Assembly (NCBI GenBank): GCA_035048495.1
Contig: CM068552.1
Span: 18,664,154-18,728,153, forward strand
Source of the DNA: Euptelea pleiosperma
Lineage: Eukaryota > Streptophyta > Magnoliopsida > Ranunculales > Eupteleaceae
Direction: 5' to 3'
DNA length: 64,000 nucleotides
Positions 50,111-62,912 of the stretch are shown one piece after another. The translations under genes and the position numbers were made by a program. The notes under the pieces are model-generated. The model did no database searches. It was not told the DNA's origin and saw nothing but the letters and a program-made list of their open reading frames with translations. How positions within the stretch are numbered: position 1 is the stretch's first letter; each line of letters opens with the position of its first letter.

Positions 50111-51660
50111 TTACTTTCTCATAGATCCGGTAGTGTGCTGCATTACCAGAAGGTAGTGCCCTACATTGATAATATGGTGTGAAGGGGCAGATTCGGGTAC
50201 GTTGGGCAAATTATATCCACACCCACCTGATTATTAGGTCTGAAAGGTGGATCTGACGTGGCTTCTACCGAGTGATTGGGTAAAAAGTTTTCATATCAGG
50301 GTACCCTGACCTGACCCAGAATCAGGTAAAAATGAATGGACCAGAACCAACTAATAATATTCTGGTTCGGGGTTTGTGATCAGGGTGATGAGGTATACCC
50401 ATTGACACTCCTCTAAATTGATATATTGTTTCTCAATTACAAATCGAGAAGAAATTTAAAATGTGAAAGCTATACATATCTATCAATAATAAATGTTGAG
50501 TTTACGTACTACAGGCCCCATTCGTCGGTCCCACCCACGCAAAAAAGATCTTGTAGTTCAATATTTAACATGGTTGGATGATCTCAACCATCCAAATTAC
50601 TCAACGAGTTTCTGCGATGGTTCAGAAAAAGAAAAAAAAAACTATGGACTAGAGCAGGAAAGTCAAAAGATCAGATTGTCTCAATTATCCAACTTATTTG
50701 ATAATGACCTAGGAGATCTCCAAGCTGGGGGACACCGTAGAAAGGCGGGTCCTGAATCTGTCATGTAGTGCACAAGCCGGGCGTGGAACAGAATAGTTAA
50801 TGTGTCCACCTGTCAGATATGTAATGGATCGAACTTGATCTGATAGGATGGTCGATATAGAGACAAGCTCTATATTGTCCTAAGACGTCAATATCGAATC
50901 GACATAATAGTTGGGATTGTTTAGCTGTGGCCAATCCAAAGACCACCGACATGGGTCTCACAGGCAGGAAATGAAGTCCAGATGAAAGAACAAAGGTTAG
51001 GCATTTCAGCGAATGCATTGGATCCAAAATATACAAAAAACAAAGAATGCAGGACAATGCTCACAAGTTCTTCTTCAAACTTCAAAGAACTGTTTCGCCT
51101 ACAATGCTGGCTCCATCTTTGGATATATTGCTTCCGTTGTTACTCTCTTCTCCCTTTGTCAGATTTCATGATAGAAAACAGCATCCTGCTTCAAATAGCA
51201 TTCTTCCTATTAATAGTGTCGACATAGCAGATTTCCTACAGGAGGGTTATATACCCAACATAAACAAGACCATTCTTATGGCCTTCTTCTAAAATCCTTG
51301 ATCTAATTAATCCAGAGAACATCAACATCAATGAGATCTCCCCAAACCTTTAGCTCTTAAAGATCTTTATCATCATCAGAAGTTATTGCTGTGGTGTACA
51401 GCAACAGGTATGGGTTTTTTTCCAGAACGTGATCTACATTCCACGAGCTTTTTGCTCCACTGACACTGCTGGGAAAAAAAGAAAAAGAACACAAGAAAGG
51501 TCGCTGAAAATAATCATGTAGGTGATTGCTAATTTCCTATAAAGTTGCAGTCCCCTTATGGAGAGAAGAAAAAGGAAAATAGAATAAAAGATAAAAGCAT
51601 TATCAGGATCTTGTAGGTTAGAACTATTTATGATCAGAAAAATTAGAACCATATGATCTA
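50111..51660. other. Spacer of gamma copy
   Basis: Positions 50160-50790 match delta 60060-60605 (GATTCGGGT, TGGGCAAATTATATCCACAC, CCCCATTCGTTGGTCCCACC). Positions 50850-51560 match beta 44560-45300. No gene is seen. Confidence 0.55.
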
Positions 51661-52049
51661 TCCCATTCTTTTTTGTGGTTCATGAATATCTGGGTTGCTG
51701 ATTAGAATATGATTTAGAATTGGTTGGAGCCCAAAATGTTTGGGGTTGCACCGGGTCAGCCTGTTTTTCTCAAGATCAATATCAATAACAAAATTTAATA
51801 CCTAGAGAATATGCTACAAACTTAGGAAATATGGGGGAATGTTAGTTTTCCCTCTCGATTTCGTGCTAAGTCTTAGTAATATGGCGAGGAAGCCATTCTT
51901 TCTAGGACCTTCCTACAAATTTTGGTTTGATTAAATTTCGTGCTCCTCTAAGCATTTGCATTAATATCTTATAAAAAAAAAGTGCAAGGAGTAGAATCTC
52001 TTTTGCATTTTAAGTAAAATAGGGCGACCATATATGATGCACATGCACC
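51661..52049. other. Spacer, nothing recognised
   Basis: AT-rich single-copy-looking sequence in this window, with no gene or repeat that I can support. Confidence 0.4.
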
Positions 52050-52370
52050 TTATGCTTGGCAACACCTTACACGTGGCACACTCTTTAGAGACCACTGACC
52101 GTATAGATGTTTGGCCCATCCCTACTTGGACCTACATACTAGAATTCATTCTAATTAGTATAATTTTTATTTGTTGGATTAGAGTCTTTTTCATGGTTTA
52201 TTTTTAACCATGGATTTCTAGCAGTATTTCGGGTACTCAGATTCAAAGGTCAAAAATCACTAATCAGGCTGATTTTTGTTACATAAGTCCATCTAGGGAT
52301 GGGCCAAACATCCATACTATCAATAGCCTCTAATAGTGTGCCATGTGGCTCACACTGTGGGTCTGTCGTT
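52050..52370. mobile_element. MITE-like element with CCACGTGGCACACT ends
   Basis: The left CACGTGGCACACTCTT and right AGTGTGCCATGTGGCTC are imperfect inverted repeats. The interior (GATTAGAGTCTTTTTC, ATCACTAATCAGGCTGATTTT) is the inverse complement of parts of 1375-1580. No coding sequence. Confidence 0.55.
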
Positions 52371-52589
52371 TATTTTTTTTCTTCTCATGGACAGTTTTGG
52401 TGCTATGTGGGGATACAATAAAGGGTCGCTCTACGGGCACCCATGTCTTTCGGCCGGGCACCCACAAGGGACCAAAATGCCCTTCCCTTCAGCTCCCTTC
52501 ATTTTTCTCTCTTTACTATAGAGAGAGAGATAGAGAGAGAGAAGGAAAAGGGATTGAAATTTCATCAGTCCGTTTTCTTTAATCCAATA

Positions 52590-54112
52590 TACCTAGAAGA
52601 GGGGGGGGGTTGATTAGGTATTTAAAATTATTTATACCTACACAGTTTTACTGGTCTATGGTAGGGGAACAAATCGCATGCCTTAGTTGTTTGATAAAAG
52701 ATTATCACAACCGACTCAAATCGAATATACCTCCCTAGTATATTTTTTTTCGTCGTTTGATCTAATCAAGATAGATTGCGGAATACAAACAAACAATCAT
52801 ACAAGACAAAAGATTTTTATGTGAAAACCTTAGCCAAGGAAAAGCCACGGTACCACGTCCAGACGGAAAGTATCACTAACTGAAGAGTTAAACGAAACAA
52901 AAGTTACCTACGCATCACCATTGCAAATACAACTTCCAACCTTAGCCAAGGCCTACTGCCGATGCATCAACGTCCTCTGAATCAACTCTACGAATCCACG
53001 CGCACCCTTTTAGCTAATAAGCCTTGTCTACTTGTTCAGTTTGGTGCACCACAAACCTACCGTCGATCAGCTCATCCGATCTTAATTCTCAACACTCCCA
53101 CCTTTGTAGAAGGTGAAGGATTCAGTACACCCTGAACCCCAAGTTGCTTAAAAGGTGTTGAGTCACACTGGTACTCTCAAGCTTACTAGGTTGAATATAG
53201 AAGTGGAAAACCTAAGCTGAGTAAAGATCAAGCTCTTGGCTTTGATCGAGAAGAGAACAAGCTCACAAGATGTGAATGAAAATAAGTTTCTTGCTCTTCG
53301 AATGGACACTCTAATAAATTTAAAGCCTTTGCTTCTCTCTCTTGAAGAATGAGTCACTCTGTGTGTGTTTAGAGAAGGCATTGAATGGTTCTATTTATAG
53401 AATTTTAAGACCCTGAGTCATGTGGAACGTGGGATAATAGAACCATTAATTTCGGATCTAAAAAAACTGATTCTGGTCAAGGTCCAATCGATTGTACACT
53501 TGGTCCGAAAGCACCAATCGATTGCACAGGGTTCTCCAATCGATTTGACATTAAAAACTTTATGTCCTGAAGGCTCCAATCAATTACACAGAGTCTCCAA
53601 TCAATTGTACTCAGAAAGATTTCTGTCCCAAAGGCTCCAATCGATTTCATAGTCTCCAATCGATTGTGCTCAAATATGTTCTGCATCATATTCTCCAATC
53701 GATTACACAGTGTCTCTAATCAATTGGGCTATGTCCAATCGATTGGGGATACATGTCCAATCGATTGGACTTTCCCACTAGTTAATAAAATTGATTATGA
53801 CTCGAGTCTGTCCAATGACTAAGTCTGACCATTATGTTTTGTTCATTTTAATCAACTCCTATGGCCACTAAGTCACTTACCTTCCTAATCGAGTGTACAC
53901 GATCATTAACTGGCAAATTGGCAGTTACTCAGATGACTCCTGTCGTCAACCGTCTGATTCTTGCTGTCACTGTCTTTTAGTCTTCACGTAGTTGGCGAAG
54001 TATGCATACCACGACATCTTCACGCTATACTTGTGCTCGTCGGAACGGTCACAAGAATATTTTTATGTCAAACGAAATCTTTGCCAAATTGAATATGAAA
54101 ATATTTTTTACA
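52590..54112 (-). mobile_element. LTR-like repeat, longer copy (delta)
   Basis: Positions 53280-54112 match 1-850. The copy extends left to a GAAGAGGGGGGGGGTTGATT sequence, a pattern often met at the edges of plant LTR elements. A minus-strand TATA box lies at about 53392-53401. No polyprotein is present. Whether the whole stretch is one LTR cannot be decided here. Confidence 0.5.
53483..53770. repeat. CAATCGATTG palindrome array (delta)
   Basis: About eight exact AATCGAT cores plus at least three CAATCAATT forms at array spacing. The latter are consistent with CpG deamination. Partner of the array at 202-507. Confidence 0.85.
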
Positions 54113-55728
54113 TTTCACCCTAGGGTTTTTTAGCCCTTTTTGCTTAACGATAAAAATAATAAACTTTCTCTCATATAAACCCCCAATGAACATGATAAGG
54201 GTAGTGTAAATCAATGTCAAAATAACTATAACGAGATGAGGGTTAAGGCTAAAAACGTTTTCACCTAGAGGTGTTCTCATGATCGATCCACTAATGAGAA
54301 CTATTCGTAGTTTCCATTAGTGCATGGTCATGGCACGTTTTCACCCCTAGCATTCCCTCCAAATCAAAGATAATATACAAGAAGGGGGTTGCAAGGAAAT
54401 AATAATATAATATTCAGATAAAAAGAAATAGAAGCACATGTGAGTAATTGAAAATAATAATTCAACCACTTCCTACCCATAATGAACATGCTTAGAGAAA
54501 ATAAAATATGTAAAAGAAGATACGCACGGTAGGGGTTACCTACCTCTTAAATAGACAGTAGATTCGTATTGTGAAACTTGAAATAATGGTTGAAGGGGAG
54601 CTCCACGTTTTCTTTGAGTTCTCCGATGCCGTTGATTCCCAACTATGTTGAAGAGGTCGATGAGAGGGTTTTTATCTCTTTTTTTTTTAGTGGGATGAGG
54701 GTGTTCTAAGGCTTGAAAATGTTCTTTAATGGAGGTTTAATGAATGTGCTTCAATGGAGGAAGATGGAAGAGAATGAGAGATTTTTTATAGAGAAATAAG
54801 GGAATGGTGGTTTAGGATTTGTGAAAGCTCCCAAGCCTTAAGGTTTTCTTAAATAGGTTTAAGAAGTAATCTTTAGAATTTCTATTCTAGGCGAAATTCG
54901 TAACTCTCAAAGGGGTAACTTTCTCAACCCTCAAAAGCTCATATTTTAAGTTACTTATAGGTTAAAAATGGGCCTAAGACCCATATATATGTATCCATTG
55001 GGCCTCATTTAAGGTTATTCTTAAGTCCAAAAGGCATCTAAATTAGCTTTATGGGCCCATCCCACAATTATAGCTCAATAATTTATACAATTACTTATAT
55101 TAATAATTTAAATACTCATTAATTATAATTATGACATTCCATAAAATGGTGGTGATATAATATATATAATACATGTGGGTCCAATACTATATATTATAAT
55201 ATAATAATATACAACAATCATGTATTAATTCAAATAAACTATATTATAAAATTTGAAAGTTATACAACAAGGTATTGACACATGTCACACACACATAAAT
55301 CACATGAAATAATTTAAGTACACAAAATTCACAAAAATGCTCAAAGTCCTAAAAAAGTGTCAAGATGACTTCAGAATGACCCGAAATTCAAGAGATGAGT
55401 TTCCAACCCTAAGATAAGGTAAGTAGGTTATTTTTGGAAAGTTTTCGGGGCCCGGGGTCAAAAATATTTTTATTATCTTACTAGATCAAGTATATCATCT
55501 AGTGTCTAGAAAAATCTCCTGTGAGTTATTGTTCATTATTTTTAGCAGAAAATTAGCCATAAAAGTGAGTTTAAAAAATAACAAGTTTTTCAAAGTTATC
55601 CGAATCCTACCAAACTTGACACGACTTAATATAAGATATCTAAGAATGAAAGTAGTCCAAACTGTCAAAATTATTCTATGATGGTCAAATTATCATAATA
55701 CCCATAACTAAAAGTTCAGGGTATTACA
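54113..55728 (+). mobile_element. Gypsy-type LTR relic (V2)
   Basis: The last 1.1 kb matches the end of V1 (AACTCTCAAAGGGGTAAC, GGGTTAAAAATGGGCC, AAGGTTATTCTTAAG) and ends AAAGTTCAGGGTATTACA with an intact CA. The start joins directly to the minus-strand LTR-like repeat, so its left end is truncated or overwritten. Confidence 0.55.
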
Positions 55729-56112
55729 TATATCATCATCAAATTTTTTTCCAAATGATAGTTTTGGTGCTACATGGGGATACAATAAATGCTTTCACAA
55801 TTGAATTGAAATGTTAATTTACCAAAACACGCTTATAAATTAAAAAAATTTAAGCAATGTTTGTCAATTTGACGATCATATTGGGAATACATTTTTTTTT
55901 ATTTTTTAATAAGAGAGGAGCATTGAATGAGTTGCAGGGCTAACGTGTGCTTTGACACTAAAAAGACCGAAGAGCCCTTCCCTAGTGTATAAATTAAAGA
56001 ATCGAAAAGAAGCAAAGTAGGGGTATCGTGGGCATTTGGAGGCATTTTGGAGGAGCGCAAGAAGGGCCTTCTCTCTTTAATAAGATAGAGTACTCCCCTA
56101 AGGAATTCTTGG
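55729..56112. other. Duplicated non-coding spacer (delta)
   Basis: Matches 935-985 and 1861-2176. The double-MITE foldback present in alpha between these two parts is absent here, giving its empty site near 55850. Confidence 0.6.
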
Positions 56113-57400
56113 GCCGTTTGGGTAAGTTTATTACTTTTATTAAGAGCTTTCCCAGTAGCACTTATATGAGAGTGCCTAAGTAAAGCTATTTTGGCTGTTT
56201 GGTAAAACCATATAAAAAAGGCTTCTTTTCTTAAAAAATCATTTTACGGTGTTTGGTAAAAAAATTACTTTTTTTTTTTTGCTGAAAATGCCTATTTTAC
56301 CCCTAAATGCATAAAAAATTTGATCAAGCTGATTTTAGGAGTATAAGCAGAGGTGGACCAAACATCCATAAGGTCACCTGAAAATGACCGAAGTAGAGAA
56401 AATTCAAAAAAAAATGTCACATGTTGAATCAACCACATATGCCGAATCCCCACCCCAGCCTCATCCTAGAAAAAACAAAAAAGTTCTTTTCATCCTCATC
56501 CAAAGATATTCGAATCTTCCATCACCCACAACCAAAAAATACCAACAAAATATTCAAGAAAATAGAGCTAGCACAAAATATGCAAAAAGAACCCCAACAG
56601 AAAAATCACCTTACAATGATATAGAAGATATCGCCGCTCAATGGCAGGGTAAACCCTAGATGAAACAACAAGTTGACCTTCTAATTTTCTCACTAAAGGG
56701 ACATCCAAAACATAGGACTTGAGATTTAACATCAAATAGACGAAATATTGCACAAATCCAAGGCGTAAATGGAAAATGGAAAAATTCCCCAAAAAATAAG
56801 GCACAAATCCATTTGAACTCACCTAAAAAGAGTGATATGAGATGGGGAGGAAGGATGCAAGTGCGGATATGTTCTCTCTTGGTTCGATTGCTGCTTTGCA
56901 TTAAGGTTTCTGAAGCTCAACTCCACTTTTTGTTCATAAGGCAGTTTAGGTATTATGAAATGTCATCGAGGACACGATGGGAAATGAATTTTGGAGAAAA
57001 CTGCTTTTGACGAAATAAAGGCTAGCTTTTTTAGTTCATTTCGACATTGCCAACCATATAAAATATTGACCCAAAATACTGGTTTAATTGGATGGTGTGG
57101 ATTTTTCAAATCAAAGTCTATTTTCATGAGGTTAGGAATGTTGAATTTTTCAGATTTTTTGCGAGGAGGGTAACCTTAGAGTTAAAAACTCATTGTGCGG
57201 TTGGATTGTCCAACATGATCTCCATGTAGGCCCCACCCCCGGGTGTAAGAACTGGATGTAAGAAATGGGTGTAGATCTAGACTGACTCTTTTTTAATAGT
57301 TTTTTCTATTTTAACCGAACACCCTGTTTTTTTATTTTTTATAAGTTAAAAATCACAAAAGCTGGCTTATTGCGATTTTTAAGCTTACTTAAAAGCAGCC
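56113..57400. mobile_element. PIF/Harbinger-like non-autonomous element (delta)
   Basis: Same ends and TTG flanks as 2177-3196, plus about 290 extra bases near 57020-57310. A short ORF at 56384-56659 parallels 2419-2685 in alpha but is frameshifted relative to it. Confidence 0.55.
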
Positions 57401-58587
57401 TTGGTTTAATATTTCAATATTTTTCGATGAAAATGACCAAATTATATCTGTTTCAATAGCTAGTGACAGGAAATATATATAGGGGTAGTGTCGATTGTTA
57501 CGAAATTAGGACCCAGTCCATCCAATTAAATGATCAATATTGCAGTAATCTGAACCAAATACAGTAGATCCCAATTCGGTTCTAATTTGATTTGGGTCCT
57601 GATCTGAACCAAACTCTGATCCATGTTGGATAACTCAAATCTAGTATATTGATTAGTTATACAATTCACATATTTTCACTAACGTACATATCAAACTGGT
57701 TTTGCCACTTGGCAAAGCGGGTGTGGGTGGTTGTAAACCATCACCAAAGGACGACAGATCTGCTTCTACAGTAAGGATGTAAATGGACCAGTCTTGGTCC
57801 TGGGCCAGGGTTTTGTTAAATTTTGAATAGGCCTGAGCCTGGCACCTAGCTCAATACAATTCAAATTCAGGTACGAAAGCTGGTCGCTTTACACCACAAA
57901 CTCATAATTGCTAATGGAATCCATGGTCATCAATCCAACTTTTCAAATGTTGACCAGCCCTTGGACTGGCCATGAACCAAATTCCACACCAATTAAAAGA
58001 ACCTAACCATCCATTCAAGGAATTTCATGCATGAAACAAGCTATGAACGGTTCAAATTTAATTCAAATGTGTATTAGTGGTCATCCAATTAAATGGTCTT
58101 TATTGCAGTAATCGGCCAGGGTTTGCTGTGAATTTTGGGCTGTCCCACTACTAGGGCACGAAATTAGCCGGATCCTATAGATCACGATCTAGTTCTGTCT
58201 GGATCCAGATCCAGATCTGATGGCTCACACTATTAGGATCTGAACCATACTCTCCAATCCATATTTAATGACCCAAATCCAGTATATTGATTAGTTATAT
58301 AATCACTAACACAATCATCCTAAGAATCCGAATGAATCCAAGAGCGAAACCCGGATCTGACCCTGCACCAAATCGTCCAAGCACATTCGGACCTGAAATG
58401 GATTGGACTCGGGTCAGGTCAGGTCCCCTAGATCCATATTCGTCCATTTTGTATTTGGGATACATTTTGAGGATCCAAATCAGTTATAGAATAGGTGTTG
58501 ACTGGGTCAGGAGGATTGAACCGGTCCTTTTCTTGCAATCCAAATCTAGTTTCCTTATTCGACACAAGTTACTTGGTACGTAACAAA

Positions 58588-58597
58588 TCTATAAATA
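58588..58597 (+). promoter_or_regulatory. TATA-type promoter site, unit A delta
   Basis: TCTATAAATA, then CCCCCCTATC, then TTGTTGTTTAGAGAACCC. Confidence 0.5.
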
Positions 58598-58704
58598 CCC
58601 CCCTATCTTTGTTGTTTAGAGAACCCTAAACTCTTTCTTTCTTTGCACTTGGGTGGGTCCCCCATCTGCCTCTCCGAGTTACGGCAGGCTATTCGCGACC
58701 TAAC

Positions 58705-58846
58705 GATCTAGGTGGTGCATGCCCCCACTCTACTTGCGGGTCTTGATCTCTGTAATCCATGCGGAAAGGCATGCATGTTGTTTTCTCGCAGTTGGACAGT
58801 AGAGGCAAGAGCCGCACGTAGAATGGGGACGCCATCTACACTCTTA
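58705..58846 (+). repeat. Foldback M1, unit A delta
   Basis: Same arms as beta M1, with GGTGCATGCCC on the left flank. Confidence 0.65.
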
Positions 58847-59135
58847 CGTACGTGTTCGATTGCAACCGGAGATAGTCCGTTACCACAAGGTACGTAGTGT
58901 CTAAAGTCGAATAGATCAGATGGTCTTTTTTTTTCTCGAGATCAAAAGATCAGATGGTCTCTATCATCCAACTGCTTTGACTTTCACCTCGGGGATCTCC
59001 AACGTGGGGCATATCAAAAGGTGGGTCATAAACACCTGTACATGCAGTGCACAAGCAAGGGCCGGGTGTACATTTTAACCTGCACCTGCATGCATGGCAC
59101 ATCCCATGCAGATATTTCAGTATTCAGGACAATCA

Positions 59136-59182
59136 TGGTGAAGATCATGATGATCATCACAGTGAGGTGATCATCTTCACCA
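59136..59182 (+). repeat. Conserved short hairpin, unit A delta
   Basis: Stem lengthened by ATG repeats (GGTGAAGATCATGATGATCA) with GTGATCATCTTCACC opposite. Confidence 0.65.
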
Positions 59183-59530
59183 ACAATTAGCAAAGTTTCT
59201 CACCAAGAAAGGAGTCTACAGTGGGCGAAGAAGGTAAACTGTTTCTTTCTTTCTCTTTCTTTCTTCATTTGTTAGTACTTCAATTTTTCCTGATAAGCTT
59301 CTTGATTTTTACATTTTTCCTGGTAATGCTCACAAGTTCCCCCAAAGAACTGCTTCACCAACAATGCAGCTGGATCCATCTCTGCACCAATTTCTTCCAA
59401 ATCAACTCATGCTAGAAAACAACATCCTATGTCTACCAATAGTCTCAACATAAGCAAAACATCAAGCCAGCCTTCAACGACTGAATTGGTCCTTTCTGCC
59501 ACCAATTTACAGAAGGGATACACGACCTCT

Positions 59531-59658
59531 GATCTAGGTGGACTCCCATTCTATGTAAGAACCTTGGTTCTGGCAATCCATGAAGAAAGGCATATTGTTC
59601 TTTTGCAGTTGGATAACTGAAGCAAGAACCAAGAACATAGAATGGGGACACCATCTAG
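59531..59658 (+). repeat. Foldback M2, unit A delta
   Basis: GATCTAGGTGG and CCCATTCTATGT on the left pair with ACATAGAATGGGG and CCATCTAGCC on the right, with CTTGGTTC / GAACCAAG inside. Confidence 0.68.
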
Positions 59659-59719
59659 CCCTACACGTTTGATTGCAACCTTGATCTTGGTTCTGGCAAT
59701 CTGGCACCAATTAATTTCT

Positions 59720-59990
59720 TGGTTTGGGTATAAAACCCCCTTTTTTTTTTTTTTTTTATTTCTTTTTTTTTTTTTTTTGTGAGAGTGAGAAATTTTGTGA
59801 GAGACTTTGGATTTTGGTGGGTGTGGGAAAAGCTCTTTGTTGAAGAAGCTTGTACACCTTGTAATTTTGTGATCTCCATAATGAAAAAGAAGATTCCCTT
59901 GTTGTTGCCCGTGGACGTAGGCATAATGCCGAACCACGTAAATATTTGTGTCTCCGTGTTTCTCTTTTTCTTGCATTATTTTATTTACTT
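59720..59990 (+). mobile_element. Copia-LTR-like 3' end, unit A delta
   Basis: GGGTATAAAACC followed by T runs, the GAAATTTTGTGAGAG leader, GTGGACGTAGGCATAATGCC and GAACCACGTAAATATT. Confidence 0.55.
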
Positions 59991-59995
59991 TCTCG

Positions 59996-60669
59996 TAGAT
60001 CCGGTAGTGTGCTGCATTACCAGAAGGTAATGTGTAGTTATCACTGTTCCCTACATTGATACTATGGTGTGAAGGGTCAGATTCGGGTTGGGCAAATTAT
60101 ATCCACACCCACCTGATTATTAGGTCTGAAAGGTGCTCTGACGTGGCTTCTACCGAATGATTGGGTAAAAAGTTTTCATACTAGGGTACCCATGGCCTGA
60201 CCTGACCCAATTAAGAATCAGGTAAAAATGAATGGACCAGAACCAACTAATAATCTGGTTCGGGGTTTGTGAGGGTGATGAGGTATACCCATTGACACTC
60301 TCCTCTAAATTGATATATTGTTTCTCAATTACGAGTCGAGAAGAAATTTAAAATGTGAAAGCTATACATATCTATCAATGATAAATATTGAGTTTACGTA
60401 CTATAGGCCCCATTCGTTGGTCCCACCCACGCAAAAAAGATCTTGTAGTTCAATATTATCATGGTTGGATGATCTCAACCATCCAATTTACTCAACGTGT
60501 TTTTACGATGTGTTCGTCCAAGGTGGGACACGAGTCGAAAGGCGGGTACATCCTGAATATGTCATGTAGTTCACAAGCAGGGTGTGGAACAGAATAGTTA
60601 ATGTGTTCGACTGTCAGAGATATAATGGATTGATGATTTCTATCCATTGGAATTACTAAAAATATGCTT
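59996..60669. other. Spacer of delta copy
   Basis: Matches gamma 50115-50800. No gene is seen. Confidence 0.55.
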
Positions 60670-60832
60670 GAATCCAACGGCTCGAGATAATCAATCAGGT
60701 TGATTTTTAGTTTGTGTATCCAATAAAGGGTTGGTTAAAAATTTGTGTGGTTAGTGGGACCTCGGATGGGGGCCCTCTCTCACCAAGTGGCCTTAGGCGA
60801 CCGCCTTAATGGCCTTAAGGTAGAGCCAGCCC
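60670..60832. mobile_element. hAT-type MITE, right part only
   Basis: Matches the right two thirds of 7066-7303 and ends AGAGCCAGCCCT followed by GAACAAGG. The left end is missing. Confidence 0.7.
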
Positions 60833-62065
60833 TGAACAAGGAATAACATGGAACCCACAAAATTTTCATAAAGAGAAGATCAAAACATAAAGGACAACAA
60901 ATCTAATATATTGGGTTTCCAAAAAAGAAAAACCACAAAAATAATCAGCTTTCCAAACTAAAAATTTCAAGCTCAAATCTGCAAATACTTCCTTTTAAAC
61001 CTTAGCTTAATATTAAAAAAATTTCAAAAAACACCCCTATATATTTCAACTCCTTGATCAGGTTCAGAGATGTGTTTATGCTTCGGACATCTAGAAAGCA
61101 CCATGTCAAACACCAATACACACATCTTGTCATTGTTACAAAGCTTTAAAACTAAAAATTTAAGGTCTTTTATTAAAAATACTGAAAATGGCACAGATTA
61201 CACATGCACCACCCCCCAACTTTAAGAAATTCACTTTTTTTGCTTTACGAAAATGTCTTGGATAACTTAAATGAAAAGATATGGCATGAAAGACAAGGTT
61301 ACTCTAGTTATTATTTATATCCAAAACTGTTTTTCGTCAAGGCTGTTTTACTAGATTTGATCAAAGTGATGTAGGACAAACATAAGTTCAATTAGAAATG
61401 GCCTAGGTTTAGGGAATCATAATTAAGGGTGCACAGGGTTGGAGGGGTTAATTAAGAAAGAGTAATTAGGGACTTGTTTGATTTAGAGTAGAGTTTAAGA
61501 TTTGGGGTTACAGTTGGGGTAAGATAATGTAGAATTATGGGGCTGGATTAAGGGCTGAACATAAGGATAAACAAATTTAAGGGTTGTTGGTTTGATGGTG
61601 AAAGCTGTTGATGCAGAACATTTAACCAATACTCCCCAAAAGTCATGATTGTTGGTAGCGTGACATTAAATTCCTTTATCTCATAGGATCTATTCGGGTT
61701 CTCGGTTGACCCCTCGTAGGCCCATATCAGACGGGCCACCCCACCCCGACTGTGCCTCATTTACGCAGGCTACCCCACTCGAGCCCGGTGTGAAAATGCC
61801 CTTGCATTAGTTGTTTTGGAGTTTCTTGGGATAATTAGAGTAGACGTGTGGGGCTGTTATTAGGCAGAATTTAGAGTAAGGGAAACGATTTGAGGCTTGT
61901 AGAGTTGGGTTCTGGTTGGGTCATATTGGCTGCAACCTGCAAGGTAATGGCTTAGGATTAGATATTTAGAGCTGGATGTGTGGGGGCTGACATTAAGGTT
62001 TCAAGGTCTTAAAAAAGTTGTTCAAAAATTTGAGAACAAAGGGAGGAATATAGTTAAGATAGATG
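60833..62065. repeat. Block B, copy delta
   Basis: Collinear with the other block B copies. Contains the unoccupied target of the Tat-type element (GAGAACAAAGGGAGG at about 62032) and of solo LTR E3. Confidence 0.78.
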
Positions 62066-62554
62066 GTTGAAGTGGAGTCTCACCACTTTGGAGGACTTCT
62101 AGAATGGAATCACACCACCATAAAGAGGAGTTACACCTCAAAGAAAACACTTTCTTAAACTCTCTCCATTATTTAAAATAAGAGAGTACACGGGTAGTTA
62201 TGAATGAGTGGGGTGGCAACCTCTTCCCTGCTCTCAACTCACACATATAAACTCCCCTAATACTCTTGGACCATAAGTTCCCTAAACATAACATGGCTCC
62301 AATTTAAACAAAATAAAAGTACTTCACAGAAACTTGAAGCAAGTTCTAGAAAAAGGACATATAACTCTTATTTAAAAGCAAACTTCTAAAAGCATGCCTA
62401 AATTAACCTAAACACTAAGGCTTCCTAACACTCTTTTCTAATTCACCTCTAAAGTAAATAAAAAACAAAACTAGAAATTCTGTCGTAGTACTGCAACTTA
62501 TACGTATTTTGGCCATAACTCCCTCAAATCCTGTTCGAATTGGGTTATGCCGCG
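62066..62554. other. Non-coding spacer of delta
   Basis: Matches 29887-30344. No gene. Confidence 0.6.
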
Positions 62555-62912
62555 GGGGTCGGTGCTATGTTGAGAGGGTGGCCCAAGGTGGATCTCTCAG
62601 CTGGGAGCAGGATTTTGTAGAGGATGATGCCTTTTGCAGTCATATGGGGCATTTGGTGGGAGAGGAATACGAGGGTTTTTAGAGGAGAAGAAGTCTCTCT
62701 CCAAGACATCATCATTAGCACTAATTAGGCTTCTCTCCATATTTGGGAAAGCATTTTCACCGAGTTGAGGAACACTTTTTTTAGTGATATGGTTTTCAGG
62801 TTTGATACTTTGTTGATAAGATAGTTTTTAGCCCAAGCAGGGGCTGTCCTCTCTGTATTCCCGAGATCTTCTCGATCTCCTTTTTATATGTTTATTGACT
62901 TTTAAAAAAAAA
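62555..62912 (+). pseudogene. LINE 3' tail (L1 type), delta
   Basis: Same truncated LINE as 30345-30690: RMMPFAVIWGIWWERN, TRVFRGEE, then DIIIS and an A run at 62902-62911. One stop replaces W after RIL. It has more 3' sequence than alpha (CCCAAGCAGGGGCTG). Confidence 0.75.

Larger units (their letters stand above)
57715..59995 (+). repeat. Unit A, copy delta
   Basis: Fourth copy with canonical TATA-type site, both foldbacks and the Copia-LTR-like end. Collinear flanks on both sides with alpha. Confidence 0.78.

Noticed and set aside
59551..59976. 141-codon minus-strand ORF with a poly-K stretch
   Set aside because: The K run comes from T-rich DNA; it is the antisense of the Copia-LTR-like end and foldback M2.
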